Notes: a model not told the origin generated them from the letters alone. A DNA stretch of 64,000 nucleotides from Bradyrhizobium vignae (GCF_004114425.1 NZ_RDQF01000011.1:62001-126000), one strand, 5' to 3'; shown: positions 25,625-34,134, numbered from the stretch's first letter. A program made the numbers and translations.

Positions 25625-27234
25625 ACCAGATCACCCCACCGCCGAAACTCGACCTCATTCCCGCGAGCGCGCCGTTCTCCGATGCGCAGCGTTCCTGGCT
25701 GAACGGCTTCTTCGCCGGGCTGCTGTCGCCGGACGTTGCCGCGCCGCTGTCGGCGGAGCAGGGCGCCGCCGTCATGCAGGGAGCGGCCGGCGACGGCGAT
25801 GACGGCGAAGCGCCATGGCATGACCAGACCATGCCGATCGCCGAGCGGATGAAGCTCGCCGAGGGACGCCCCCTGCGGCGCAAGATGATGGCAGCGATGG
25901 CGCAGCAGGATTGCGGCCAGTGCGGCTACAATTGCCACGACTATTCGGAGGCGATCGCGAGCCGCAGCGAAGCGCGGCTCAATCTGTGCGTTCCCGGCGG
26001 CAAGGAAACCGCGCGGATGCTGAAGTCGCTGTACGAGGAGCTCGACAAGGCGCCCGTGGCGAAAGCTCCCGAGAAGACGGACGCGGTGGCCGCGCCGGCC
26101 GTGACCGTGACCATCGCAGAGCCCGGCCGCTCGCGCGACAATCCGATTCAAGCGACGTTCCTGTCGCGCCGTCTTCTCAACAAGGGCAAGTCGGAGAAGG
26201 AGACCTATCACATCGAGTTCGATCTCTCCGAGAGCAAGCTCGACTATGTCGTTGGTGATTCCTTCGGCGTCTTCCCGCGCAACGATATCGGCCTCGTCGA
26301 CCAGGTCATCGCGCTGCTCGGCGCCTCCCACACCACCAAAGTGAACGGCAAGACGCTGCGCGAGGTGCTGATCGATGACGTCTCGCTGTCGCCGGCGCCC
26401 GACACGCTGTTCGAGCTGATCTCCTTCATCACCGGCGGCGCGCAGCGCGAGAAGGCGCGAGCGCTGGCGCAGGGCGAGGATCCCGATGGCGATGCCGCGA
26501 CCCTCGACGTGATGGCGGCGCTGCAGAAGTTTTCCGGCACGCGGCCGCATCCGGAGGCGTTCGTCGAGGCGCTGGAGCCGCTGCAGCCGCGGCTTTACTC
26601 GATCTCGTCCTCGCACAACGCGACGCCGGGAAAACTGTCGCTGACAGTCGACTCGGTGCGCTACGTCATCGGCAAGCGCAAGCGCCTCGGCGTCGCCTCG
26701 ACCTTCCTCGGCGAGCGCATCGCCGAGGGCGAGAAGCTCAAGGTCTATGTGCAGAAGGCGCACAATTTCGGCCTGCCGCAAGACCCGAAGACGCCGATCA
26801 TCATGGTCGGACCCGGCACCGGCATCGCGCCATTCCGCGCCTTCCTGCTCGATCGCAAGGCGACCGGCGCGCCCGGCAAGAACTGGCTGTTCTTCGGTCA
26901 TCAGCGCAGCGATTGCGATTTCTTCTACCAGGAGGAGCTCAACGCGATGAAGACCTCTGGGCTGCTCACGCGCCTGTCGCTGGCCTGGTCGCGCGACGGC
27001 GAGAAGAAGTTCTACGTGCAGGACCGCATGCGCGAGGTCGGCCGCGAGCTGTGGACCTGGCTCGCCGAAGGCGCGCATCTCTATATCTGCGGCGATGCCA
27101 AGCGCATGGCCAAGGATGTCGAGCGCGCGCTGGTCGATATCGTCGCCCAGTTCGGCGCGCGTTCGACGGATGAGGCCGTCAGTTTCGTTGCCGAGCTCAA
27201 GAAGACCGGCCGCTTCCAGGCGGACGTGTACTAA
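25621..27234 (+). CDS. Fe-S/FAD/NADPH reductase (CysJ-like), likely electron donor to NirA
   Basis: In this 537-residue protein, residues 90-130 carry a [4Fe-4S]-type motif C98-x2-C101-x3-C105-x17-C123 (CGQCGYNC ... LNLC). The remainder is a ferredoxin-NADP reductase/CysJ module: an FAD region with PRLYSISSSHN, then NADPH motifs VGPGTGIAPFRAFL and FGHQRSDCDFFY, ending GRFQADVY. The FMN flavodoxin domain of CysJ is missing and the Fe-S domain takes its place. Overlap with nirA by ATGA implies coexpression, and it probably passes NADPH electrons to NirA (inference). Annotation pipelines often label such proteins sulfite reductase alpha subunit. Confidence 0.88.
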   Translation: MNQITPPPKLDLIPASAPFSDAQRSWLNGFFAGLLSPDVAAPLSAEQGAAVMQGAAGDGDDGEAPWHDQTMPIAERMKLAEGRPLRRKMMAAMAQQDCGQCGYNCHDYSEAIASRSEARLNLCVPGGKETARMLKSLYEELDKAPVAKAPEKTDAVAAPAVTVTIAEPGRSRDNPIQATFLSRRLLNKGKSEKETYHIEFDLSESKLDYVVGDSFGVFPRNDIGLVDQVIALLGASHTTKVNGKTLREVLIDDVSLSPAPDTLFELISFITGGAQREKARALAQGEDPDGDAATLDVMAALQKFSGTRPHPEAFVEALEPLQPRLYSISSSHNATPGKLSLTVDSVRYVIGKRKRLGVASTFLGERIAEGEKLKVYVQKAHNFGLPQDPKTPIIMVGPGTGIAPFRAFLLDRKATGAPGKNWLFFGHQRSDCDFFYQEELNAMKTSGLLTRLSLAWSRDGEKKFYVQDRMREVGRELWTWLAEGAHLYICGDAKRMAKDVERALVDIVAQFGARSTDEAVSFVAELKKTGRFQADVY

Positions 27235-27254
27235 CCACTGCCACTCCGCCGTCG

Positions 27255-27283
27255 TCCGAGCCGGTTCCAACTGGCTCGGATTT
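27255..27283 (+). terminator. Intrinsic terminator of the nirA operon
   Basis: TCCGAGCC (27255-27262) pairs with GGCTCGGA (27273-27280) around a 10-nt loop and is followed by TTT, 20 bp after the reductase stop codon. The short T-tract makes it moderate. Confidence 0.7.
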
Positions 27284-27437
27284 GAACGAATAAAATTCCC
27301 GGAACCTGCACTTCAAGAGAATTTACAGCTGCGATGCTGTCTCCTCGGAGAAGGCGCATCGCTATTTCCGCCACCGTCTTGCCTGCCCCCCGGCTTGATC
27401 CTTCATACTCCCGCAAATGGGGCGTTGGAGATCGACC

Positions 27438-27590
27438 ATGCGCGCACTATCGGCTGAAGCCAGGCTGCACTTCTACGCGCGTTCGCTCTCGCGTCGGACC
27501 GGGGCGAGCATGCACCACGTTGCGATGTACAGCGCGTTTGCGGTGATCGCGGCGATCGTGTTCGGGACGCTGTCGGTGCACCCATTCTGA
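27438..27590 (+). CDS. Small single-pass membrane protein (50 aa)
   Basis: The short ORF encodes MRALSAEARLHFYARSLSRR, then a hydrophobic segment (AFAVIAAIVFGTLSV, about residues 32-47) and ends VHPF. A GGAG ribosome-binding site lies 7 bp before the ATG, and the hairpin at 27601 follows the stop by 10 bp. The coherent layout (positive N-terminus, one helix, terminator) supports a real gene. No function is recognised. Confidence 0.6.
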   Translation: MRALSAEARLHFYARSLSRRTGASMHHVAMYSAFAVIAAIVFGTLSVHPF

Positions 27591-27600
27591 TGCTCTCATC

Positions 27601-27635
27601 GGGTGGGCAAAGGCGCATAGCGCCGCGCCCACCCT
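27601..27635. repeat. Hairpin repeat GGGTGGGC...GCCCACCC, family E
   Basis: GGGTGGGC (27601-27608) with GGCGC faces GCGCC and GCCCACCC, forming a long hairpin between the convergent small membrane ORF and pxpA. The shape resembles a dispersed rhizobial repeat and could terminate both transcripts. Confidence 0.6.
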
Positions 27636-27653
27636 GTACCCTTCTTACGTATC

Positions 27654-28421
27654 TCACGCGCGCTTGAACGGCGCGACCTCGATCCCGGCTTCCTTCAACG
27701 CCTGACGTACGCCACGCGCGATCTCGACCGCGCCCGGCGTGTCGCCGTGGATGCAGACCGTGTCCGTGCGCATCTTGATCACCTTGCCGGTCACCGAGAC
27801 CACCGCGCCGTCCTGCACCATGCGCACCACGCGGTCGGCGATCGCCTTGGCATCGTGCAGCACCGCGCCCGGCTTCTTGCGCGAGACCAGATTGCCGTCG
27901 TCCTCGTAGGCGCGGTCGGCGAACACCTCGTGCACCATCGGCAGATTGGCCGCTTCGCCGGCCTTCACCAGTTTCGAATTGGCGAGCACGACGAAGATCA
28001 GGCTGGGATCGACCGCCTTGATGCCGGCGGCGATCGCCTTCGCGGTCATGTCGTCCTCGCAGGCGACATTGGAGAGCGCGCCGTGCGCCTTCACATGGGT
28101 GACCTTGTGGCCGGCCGCGGTCGCGATCGCCTGCAGCGCGCCGATCTGGTAGGCGACGAGGTTCTCGATCTCGGAGGCCTTGAGCCCTGCGATCGGGTGG
28201 CGGCCGAACCCGTGCAGGTCACGGTAGCCGGGATGCGCGCCGACCGAGACGCCGCGCGCCTTTGCCAGCTCCACCGTCCTGCGCATGATGTCGGGGTCCC
28301 CGGCGTGGAAGCCGCAGGCGACGTTGACCGAGCTCGCCAACTCGATCATGGCGGCATCGTTGCCCATCTCCCACGCGCCAAAACCTTCGCCGAGGTCGCA
28401 ATTAAGATCGACTGTCTTCAT
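27654..28421 (-). CDS. pxpA: 5-oxoprolinase subunit A (PxpA, LamB/YcsF family)
   Basis: The 255-residue protein acts with PxpB and PxpC in ATP-dependent conversion of 5-oxoproline (pyroglutamate) to glutamate. The family signature is [19 protein letters not shown] at the N-terminus, then [16 protein letters not shown] [14 protein letters not shown] and [15 protein letters not shown]. The ATG at 28421 follows a GGAGAG ribosome-binding site. It is the last gene of a minus-strand operon ordered pxpB-pxpC-pxpA. Confidence 0.94.
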   Translation of the reverse strand: MKTVDLNCDLGEGFGAWEMGNDAAMIELASSVNVACGFHAGDPDIMRRTVELAKARGVSVGAHPGYRDLHGFGRHPIAGLKASEIENLVAYQIGALQAIATAAGHKVTHVKAHGALSNVACEDDMTAKAIAAGIKAVDPSLIFVVLANSKLVKAGEAANLPMVHEVFADRAYEDDGNLVSRKKPGAVLHDAKAIADRVVRMVQDGAVVSVTGKVIKMRTDTVCIHGDTPGAVEIARGVRQALKEAGIEVAPFKRA

Positions 28422-28453
28422 GGGGTGCTCTCCGCCTCTGGTCTTGTTGCCGT

Positions 28454-29491
28454 TTACGGCTCCGCCGCGACTTGCCACGTCCCGGCATCGACCGCGCTGA
28501 CCGCATAGCCCGCCACGTTAGCATCGCTGAGCGCCTCGATGTTGAGCGCGACGGTGTCGGAGGAGCGCAGGCGATCGGGTAGGCTGCGGATCAACTGCGC
28601 GAATTTTCGCGCCTCGTCCTGCGCTTCGGAAATGCTGACGGCCTTGAAGCGGAACGCGGTTCCTGCCGAGGTCTGCGCGAGGCGGCCGATATCGGCCGTA
28701 ATCACCGTTGCGATCTTCGGATAGCCACCGGAGGTGCCGCGGTCCATCATCAGCGCGATCGGCGCGCCGTTGCCGGGCACCTGAATGCTGCCATTGACCG
28801 TGCCGTCGGAGACGATGTTGTGGCCGTGCAGATGCTTGATCGCGGGGCCTTCGAGCCGGTAGCCCATGCGGTCGGAGGTGGCCGAGATCTTCCACTCGCT
28901 GTTCAGGAACAGCGCCTTGTTGGCCTCGTCGAACTCGTCGTCCTGCGGCCCCAGCACCACGCGGATCGGGCCGCTCGCCGGCTTCGGCAGCTCGATGCGC
29001 AGCTCCGGTGCACCGCTCGCGGCATCGACCGTGAACTCGTCGCCGGCCTGGAGCGGGCGCGGGTAGGGGCTGCCGAGGCCGGCGCGCGCATTCACCGCGA
29101 GACTGCCGAACACCGGCTCGCCCTTGATGGCGCCTTCGATTGCCAGATACGTGAACGCGCCGCCGCGGGCAAAGCCGAGCGTCAGCGTCTCGCCATCCTT
29201 CAGCGTCACCGATGTGTCCATCGCGACCGGGTTTCCGGCGACGTCCGCATTGCGCGGTGCGCCTGATAGCGCCACGCGCACGGCGCCGTCGCGGGCTGTG
29301 AAGGAGGCGCCGAACGGGCCGATCTCGACGGCGGCCGCGAAAGGCTCGTTGCCGACGAGCGTGTTCGCCGCCGCAAGCGACAGCCGGTCCATCGCCCCGC
29401 TCACCGTCAAGCCATAGCGCTGCGCGCCGAAGCGCCCGCCATCCTGGACGGAGCTTGCAGGGCCGATGCTGGGGACGACGAGCCGGCTCAT
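28454..29491 (-). CDS. pxpC: 5-oxoprolinase subunit C (PxpC, biotin-dependent carboxyltransferase-like)
   Basis: This 345-residue protein of the KipA/urea-amidolyase-like family starts [24 protein letters not shown], the hallmark of PxpC. Further motifs are [17 protein letters not shown] and [14 protein letters not shown]. It forms the oxoprolinase complex with PxpB and PxpA. Its start overlaps the pxpB stop (ATGA at 29491-29488), and pxpA follows after 32 bp. Confidence 0.94.
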   Translation of the reverse strand: MSRLVVPSIGPASSVQDGGRFGAQRYGLTVSGAMDRLSLAAANTLVGNEPFAAAVEIGPFGASFTARDGAVRVALSGAPRNADVAGNPVAMDTSVTLKDGETLTLGFARGGAFTYLAIEGAIKGEPVFGSLAVNARAGLGSPYPRPLQAGDEFTVDAASGAPELRIELPKPASGPIRVVLGPQDDEFDEANKALFLNSEWKISATSDRMGYRLEGPAIKHLHGHNIVSDGTVNGSIQVPGNGAPIALMMDRGTSGGYPKIATVITADIGRLAQTSAGTAFRFKAVSISEAQDEARKFAQLIRSLPDRLRSSDTVALNIEALSDANVAGYAVSAVDAGTWQVAAEP

Positions 29492-30219
29492 GCGACCACC
29501 TGCTCAGCGATGATCTCGCCGGCTTCCGCAGCGCGATCCATCTCCTCGAACGTCTTGTGGTCGATGGCGAAGAAAGTCACGCGATCACCGGGTTCGGTGA
29601 GGAAGGTCGGATTGCGATGGAGCTGATATGTTCTGACAGGCGTACGGCCCAGGAGGTGCCAGCCGCTCGGGGCGGCCAGGCATTGGATGCCGGCCTGGAC
29701 GCCGCCGATCGAGATCGTCCCGGCGGGTGTCAGCAGCCGCGGGTTTTGCCGCCGCGACATGTGCAGGGACTTGTCGAGGCCACTGAGATAGGACCAACCC
29801 GGCGTGAACCCGATCATGGCGACCTTGTAGTCGCCGCCGACATGCCGGGCGACAATATCGTCGGGCGTGGTGCCCAGCGCCTTCGCGACATCCTCGAGAT
29901 CGATGCCATGCTCGCCGCCATAGGCGACGGGAATGCGCCAGCGGCGCGCCTTGGTGACCGGCGGCAGCGGCTGGGTGGCGATCGCGAGGATCTTTTCGCC
30001 CAGCGCGTCGAAACCGATCTTGCCGGGATCGTAATGCACCAGCAGCGAGCGATAGGTCGGTACCGTCTCGGTGATGCCGTCGATTGGGCTCGCTGCGAGC
30101 GCCTTGTCCAGCGCCAGCACGCGCTGGTTGGCGTCCTCGTCGATGGTGCGGCTGAACTCGACCGTGACGGCGCTGTCGCCACTGGGCAAAAGGCGGGGCG
30201 GGGGAAGCGTCGCGGCCAT
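29488..30219 (-). CDS. pxpB: 5-oxoprolinase subunit B (PxpB, KipI-like)
   Basis: The 243-residue AHS1/KipI-domain protein begins PRLLPSGDSAVTVEF and contains TYRSLLVHYDP, FTPGWSYLSGLDKSLHMSRR and PAGTISIGGVQAGI, all standard for PxpB. It leads the pxpBCA operon. The 250-bp gap to the divergent RraA-like gene holds an inverted repeat that could be an operator. Confidence 0.94.
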   Translation of the reverse strand: MAATLPPPRLLPSGDSAVTVEFSRTIDEDANQRVLALDKALAASPIDGITETVPTYRSLLVHYDPGKIGFDALGEKILAIATQPLPPVTKARRWRIPVAYGGEHGIDLEDVAKALGTTPDDIVARHVGGDYKVAMIGFTPGWSYLSGLDKSLHMSRRQNPRLLTPAGTISIGGVQAGIQCLAAPSGWHLLGRTPVRTYQLHRNPTFLTEPGDRVTFFAIDHKTFEEMDRAAEAGEIIAEQVVA

Positions 30220-30330
30220 GGAGCTGTCGAAATCGGGCTTCTGAAGAATGCGGCCCCCGACGTTCGAGTTCCGCTTTGCCCTGCTTCGCGTAAATGCGCC
30301 CGCAAGTCCAATAAATTAATGCAAGGGGAA

Positions 30331-30351
30331 GCGATAAAGCCTTGTTATCGC
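30331..30351. promoter_or_regulatory. Inverted repeat GCGATAA-N7-TTATCGC, possible operator
   Basis: GCGATAA (30331-30337) and TTATCGC (30345-30351) form a perfect 7-bp dyad with 7-bp spacing in the divergent region between pxpB and the RraA-like gene. The adjoining AATAAATTAATG is AT-rich, as expected of a promoter region. No regulator gene is adjacent. Confidence 0.45.
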
Positions 30352-30469
30352 GTCGCATAATAGCCCAGCGGCCCTGCGTTATTGCCAGCCTCGAGGCCCT
30401 TGACGCAAGGCTTGCGGCTCGCAAGATGCGCGCGTTCTTTTCCCGCCTATCCGGAGCTCGTTCTCGTCC

Positions 30470-31168
30470 ATGTCGCTGTCCCCCGAAGCCCGCAAGACCC
30501 TCGCCGGCATCACCACCGCCACCATCACCACGGTCCTGCTGAAGAAGGGGCTGCGCAATGTGTGGATGCGCGGCGCCCGTCCGCTGCGCCCGGGCTTGCC
30601 GCGGCTGGTCGGACCGGCTTTCACGCTGCGCTTCGTGCCGGCGCGCGAGGACCTGGCAACGCCGGAATCCTGGTCCTCGCCGATCTCGACCCGCACCGCG
30701 ATCGAGGCGATGCCGGAGGGCTGCATCGCCGTGGTCGATGCCATGGGCATCACCGATGCCGGCATCTTCGGCGACATCCTCTGCGCGCGCATGGTCAAGC
30801 GCGGCGTCACCGCGCTCGTGACCGACGGCGTCGTGCGTGACGTCGAGGGCGTGCTCGGCACCAATCTTCCCGTGTGGTGCGACGGCTATGCCGCGCCCCC
30901 TTCCGTCGCGGGCCTGACCTTCGTCGGCTGGGGCGAGCCGATCGGTTGCGGCGGCGTTGCCGTGTTTCCGAACGACATCGTGGTCGCTGACCAGGACGGC
31001 TGCGTGCTGATCCCGCAAGCGATGCTCGACCACGTCCTCGCCGAGGGCGTCGAGCAGGAGCGCATGGAGGCCTGGATCGTCAACGAGGTGAACAACGGCG
31101 CCGTGCTGCCGGGCCTCTATCCCATGAATGCCGAGACCAAGGCGCGCTACGCCGCCAGCAAGAAGTAG
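30470..31168 (+). CDS. RraA-like / 4-hydroxy-4-methyl-2-oxoglutarate aldolase family protein
   Basis: The 232-residue protein belongs to the RraA/HMG-aldolase fold family. Characteristic motifs are FGDILCARMVKRGVTALVTDG followed by VVRD, containing the conserved Arg-Asp pair for metal and substrate binding, and CGGVAVFPNDIVVADQDG. Members include class II pyruvate aldolases and the RNase E inhibitor RraA. The neighbouring cupin gene (24 bp downstream) suggests small-molecule catabolism rather than RNase control. Substrate unknown. Confidence 0.85.
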   Translation: MSLSPEARKTLAGITTATITTVLLKKGLRNVWMRGARPLRPGLPRLVGPAFTLRFVPAREDLATPESWSSPISTRTAIEAMPEGCIAVVDAMGITDAGIFGDILCARMVKRGVTALVTDGVVRDVEGVLGTNLPVWCDGYAAPPSVAGLTFVGWGEPIGCGGVAVFPNDIVVADQDGCVLIPQAMLDHVLAEGVEQERMEAWIVNEVNNGAVLPGLYPMNAETKARYAASKK

Positions 31169-31192
31169 TCGGGAAGCAGCGAGGTAATCCCA

Positions 31193-31597
31193 ATGGAAAT
31201 CACTGTTGCAGGCACGCGGCCGACCCGGCGCGCGCCCAAGGAAAACTTCACCGGCACCGTGTGGCAGGACCCCGTCATCATGGCGCCCGCACCGGCACGG
31301 CTGAACTGCTCGCGCGTCGCATTCGAGCCGGGCGCACGCACCAATTGGCATCACCATCCGCTCGGGCAGACGCTCTACGTCATCTCCGGCGTCGGCCGCG
31401 TCCAGTCCGAGGGCGGCCCGATCCGCGAGATCCGCCCCGGCGACACCATCTGGATTCCGCCGGGCGAAGTGCATTGGCACGGCGCATCACCGACCAACGG
31501 CATGTGCCACATCGCCATGCAGGAAGCGCTCGACGGCGTCTACTCGACCTGGCTGGAGCCGGTCACCGACGCGGAATACGGGGCCGCGTTGGGCTAA
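31193..31597 (+). CDS. Cupin-domain protein
   Basis: The 134-residue single-domain cupin has motif 1 GARTNWHHHPLGQTLYVISGVG, with three consecutive histidines and a downstream Gln, and motif 2 PGEVHWHGASP. The pattern resembles quercetinase/mandelonitrile-lyase-like small cupins with a metal site. It lies 24 bp downstream of the aldolase-like gene and is likely cotranscribed. Substrate unknown. Confidence 0.85.
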   Translation: MEITVAGTRPTRRAPKENFTGTVWQDPVIMAPAPARLNCSRVAFEPGARTNWHHHPLGQTLYVISGVGRVQSEGGPIREIRPGDTIWIPPGEVHWHGASPTNGMCHIAMQEALDGVYSTWLEPVTDAEYGAALG

Positions 31598-31607
31598 GGC
31601 TGCTGTG

Positions 31608-31722
31608 TCCCGGACAAGACGCATCGCCCCAACGCGATGCGTCGCCGAACGCGGAATTCTCGAGATGCCGGGTTCACGCTTCGCGTGCCCCGGAATCACC
31701 CGGTCCTGGAGAATTCGAGAGG
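31608..31722. repeat. Intergenic repeat, family D (copy 2) with 10-bp hairpin
   Basis: It begins TGTCCCGGAC like the copy at 17240. GACGCATCGC (31618-31627) pairs perfectly with GCGATGCGTC (31634-31643). GAATTCTC (31654-31661) and GAGAATTC (31709-31716) face each other further on. It sits between the convergent cupin and DUF2147 genes. Confidence 0.65.
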
Positions 31723-31724
31723 CT

Positions 31725-32558
31725 CTAGTTCACCCGCGTCCACGTCTGGCCGCCGCAGAACATGCCGCCGAAGGCGCAGCCCTGCACGCGCAACTGGTCG
31801 GTGCCCTTCATGGCGATCGTCGAATCATAGGTCGAGCCCGAGTTCGGATCGAGGATGCGGCCGGACCATTTCTGGTCCTTGCCGGGTTTCATGTTGATCA
31901 GAACCTGCTCGCCGTTCTGGTTCGACTTGCTGTCGACCGAGTAGCCGCAGAGGTTGGTGCCGCATTGCTCGATGCGGACCTTGCCTTCCTTCTCCTCGGT
32001 GAGCCAGACGCCGACCGGTGAATTGAGATCGCGTGTGGGCGCGGTTGCCGGAGAGGGTGCCGCCGCGGCCGCCTGAACGGGGGCGGGGGCAGGCGCCGGA
32101 GCGGGCGGAGGCGGCGCGGCCGGCGCTGCCTGCTGCGTGGCAGGCGCAGGTGCCGGCGGCGGCACCAAGGGCGTATCGGCCGGCGTGCTAGTGGCCGTCG
32201 TGGTCGTCGGTGAAGCTGGTGGTGGCGGAGCGGGTGGCGGCGCTGCTGCGGCAGTGGGCGCTGGTGCGGGCGGCTGCGCGGCCACGGGCGGAGGGGTGAC
32301 CGGGGCGGGAACCGGAGCTGGCGCCGCCGGCGTTTGCGGCTCGACCGTCGCTTGTTGCGGTTGCTGGTTCGGCGCCTGCTCGTTCTTCTTGGCCTTCTTG
32401 GCCTTGCCCTGGCCGGTGTTGTCAAACACGCCGGGGATCTGCACGGTGCCGCGGTCCGGATCGATGCGGATGGTGCGCCCGCCATATTCGAAGGTGTACT
32501 GCGCCTGCGCGGCGGTGCTCGCCAAAAGGAATGCGGCCGCGGCCAACAGCTTCCTCAT
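31725..32558 (-). CDS. Secreted DUF2147 protein with long Pro/Ala linker
   Basis: The 277-residue exported protein begins with signal peptide MRKLLAAAAFLLASTAAQA. A short region YTFEYGGRTIRIDPDRGTVQ is followed by a Pro/Ala/Thr-rich linker (roughly residues 60-175) and a C-terminal DUF2147 domain with SPVGVWLTEEKEGKVRIEQC, LCGYSV, WSGRILDPNSGSTYDS and a final cysteine pair. DUF2147 proteins are periplasmic lipocalin-like proteins of unknown role. The start at 32558 places the signal peptide at the N-terminus. A CRP/FNR-like palindrome lies 61 bp upstream. Confidence 0.85.
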   Translation of the reverse strand: MRKLLAAAAFLLASTAAQAQYTFEYGGRTIRIDPDRGTVQIPGVFDNTGQGKAKKAKKNEQAPNQQPQQATVEPQTPAAPAPVPAPVTPPPVAAQPPAPAPTAAAAPPPAPPPPASPTTTTATSTPADTPLVPPPAPAPATQQAAPAAPPPPAPAPAPAPVQAAAAAPSPATAPTRDLNSPVGVWLTEEKEGKVRIEQCGTNLCGYSVDSKSNQNGEQVLINMKPGKDQKWSGRILDPNSGSTYDSTIAMKGTDQLRVQGCAFGGMFCGGQTWTRVN

Positions 32559-32618
32559 TTCCGTCTCCTCAACAGATCGTCCCCGCACCGACGCTTACGC
32601 GCCGGCAACATCGCAAAA

Positions 32619-32634
32619 AGTGATCTAGATCACT
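32619..32634. promoter_or_regulatory. CRP/FNR-type palindrome AGTGATCTAGATCACT
   Basis: This is a perfect 16-bp palindrome with the TGAT-N4-ATCA core of FNR/FixK-family sites, with G where FixK consensus has T. It lies 61 bp upstream of the DUF2147 start, suitable for activation. Confidence 0.6.
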
Positions 32635-32728
32635 GTCGTTGGTATGAGTCGTCTTCCGGCGGCTCCGGGTTCAATAGGCCTGGGGCCGGTCCAAAGTTTG
32701 GCGGGGCAAGCGACAGGAGGACGCGGCC

Positions 32729-33508
32729 TTAATCGAACCAGGCCGCGTAGATCTTCTTGTAGCTGCCATCTTCCATGGAAATGTGCAGCCATTGGTCGAT
32801 GAAGGCTTTCAGCGCCATGTCGCGCTGCAGCCAATAGGCCTTCTCGGAGAAGTCGAACGGCTTTTCGGGATGCACCGCGCACAGCACGCCGGCGTGCTGC
32901 TTCTGCTGGTAGCGTGTCTCGGAGGCGTCCGTCATCATCAGATCGGCGTTGCCCTTGGCGATCTCGTCGAAGATCGCTGTGTTGTCGGGGAAGACGGTGA
33001 TCTCGGCATCCTTGATGTTGGCACGCGCAAAGCGCTCGTTGGTGCCGCCGGGATTGACGATGATGCGGGTGCCCTTCTTGTCGATGTCGGCGAGGCTCTG
33101 GTACTTGCCGACGTCGGCGCAGCGCGTGATCGGCGTCTTGCCCTCGCGCATGATCGGCGTCGAGAAGAAGCCCTTCTTCTGCCGGTCGAGCGTGACCGAC
33201 ACGCCGCCCATGGCGATGTCGAACTGGTCGGCCTCGAAATCCTTCATCAGCTTCGGCCAAGCCGTCGGCACGAACTCGACCTTGACCCCGAGGGCTTTGC
33301 CGAGCGCCTGCGCCATGTCGACGTCGAAGCCGCTGAACTGCTGCGTCGTCTTGTCCAGGTAGGTGAATGGCTTGTAGTCGCCGGTCATGCCGACGCGCAG
33401 CGTGCCGCGCTGGACGATCTCGTCGAGACGCGAGGGCGCCTGCTGCGCTTGCGCCGAAAGGTTTGCCAGCAACACCACGGCCAAGGCCGCCACGATTCGA
33501 ACGATCAT
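32729..33508 (-). CDS. Periplasmic cyclohexadienyl (prephenate/arogenate) dehydratase-like protein
   Basis: The 259-residue exported protein (signal peptide ending LSAQAQQ) has a periplasmic binding-protein fold. Its motifs match PheC-type cyclohexadienyl dehydratase better than amino-acid receptors: GTLRVGMTGDYKPFTYLD, NPGGTNERFARANIKDAEI, LMMTDASETRYQQ with the expected acidic residue, and CAVHPEKPFDFSEKAYWL. Such enzymes convert prephenate or arogenate to phenylpyruvate or phenylalanine in the periplasm. The alternative is an ABC solute receptor, but no transporter genes are adjacent. Confidence 0.78.
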   Translation of the reverse strand: MIVRIVAALAVVLLANLSAQAQQAPSRLDEIVQRGTLRVGMTGDYKPFTYLDKTTQQFSGFDVDMAQALGKALGVKVEFVPTAWPKLMKDFEADQFDIAMGGVSVTLDRQKKGFFSTPIMREGKTPITRCADVGKYQSLADIDKKGTRIIVNPGGTNERFARANIKDAEITVFPDNTAIFDEIAKGNADLMMTDASETRYQQKQHAGVLCAVHPEKPFDFSEKAYWLQRDMALKAFIDQWLHISMEDGSYKKIYAAWFD

Positions 33509-33611
33509 CTCTTTTCTACCCCTGCGCGAGCTGTCATTGTGCAGCCGTTCGGACGTGGATTTAGACCAGATGCCCGTCGCGGGCGAGGCAGAATTGAAGG
33601 GAATCCTTGAG

Positions 33612-34121
33612 GTGACGATATCGATGTACGAGGCCTCGGTCGGCCTGTTCGTGCCCTATTTGCGCAACCTGTCCGCGCTGCTCGACAAGGGCGTCGCTTA
33701 TGCAGAGGCCCGCAAGTTCAACCCGACGGTTCTGCTCGGCATGCGCCTTGCGCCGAACATGTACGACCTGGCGCAGCAGGTCGGTGAGGCCTGCCGCCAC
33801 GCTACCGTTGCGCCGGCCCTGCTGGCGCAGCGCGAGCCGGTGGCGCTGCCGGCGCTGGAGCACGATATGGCCGGGCTTCAAGCGCGTATCGCAACGTCGA
33901 TCGAGTTCATCGAAAGCTTGCCGCGTGCGGAGATCGATGCCGCGGCGGAGCAGAACGTCTTCTTCAGGCTGAAGAACGGCACCGAGCTGCCCTTCACAGG
34001 GCGGACGCTGCTGCTGACGTTCAGCGTGCCGCAGTTCTTCTTTCACGTCACCACGGCCTACGACCTGCTACGGCACGCCGGCGTCGAGCTCGTGAAGAAG
34101 GATTATCTCGGGCGGAAGTAG
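33612..34121 (+). CDS. DUF1993 family protein
   Basis: The 169-residue DUF1993 (DinB-like fold) protein of unknown function has typical segments MYEASVGLFVPYLRNLSALLDK, FFRLKNGTELPFTGRTLLL and FFFHVTTAYDLLRHAGV. I chose the GTG at 33612, which gives the family start (M)TISMYEAS; the ATG at 33624 is also possible. It is divergent from the dehydratase-like gene. A short palindrome at 34135 follows the stop. Confidence 0.85.
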   Translation: MTISMYEASVGLFVPYLRNLSALLDKGVAYAEARKFNPTVLLGMRLAPNMYDLAQQVGEACRHATVAPALLAQREPVALPALEHDMAGLQARIATSIEFIESLPRAEIDAAAEQNVFFRLKNGTELPFTGRTLLLTFSVPQFFFHVTTAYDLLRHAGVELVKKDYLGRK

Positions 34122-34134
34122 GGCTCCGTGTTTG

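Noticed and set aside
31725..32628. Plus-strand Gly/Ala/Val-rich frame opposite the DUF2147 gene
   Set aside because: Mirror image of the Pro/Ala linker; no start site or family match.
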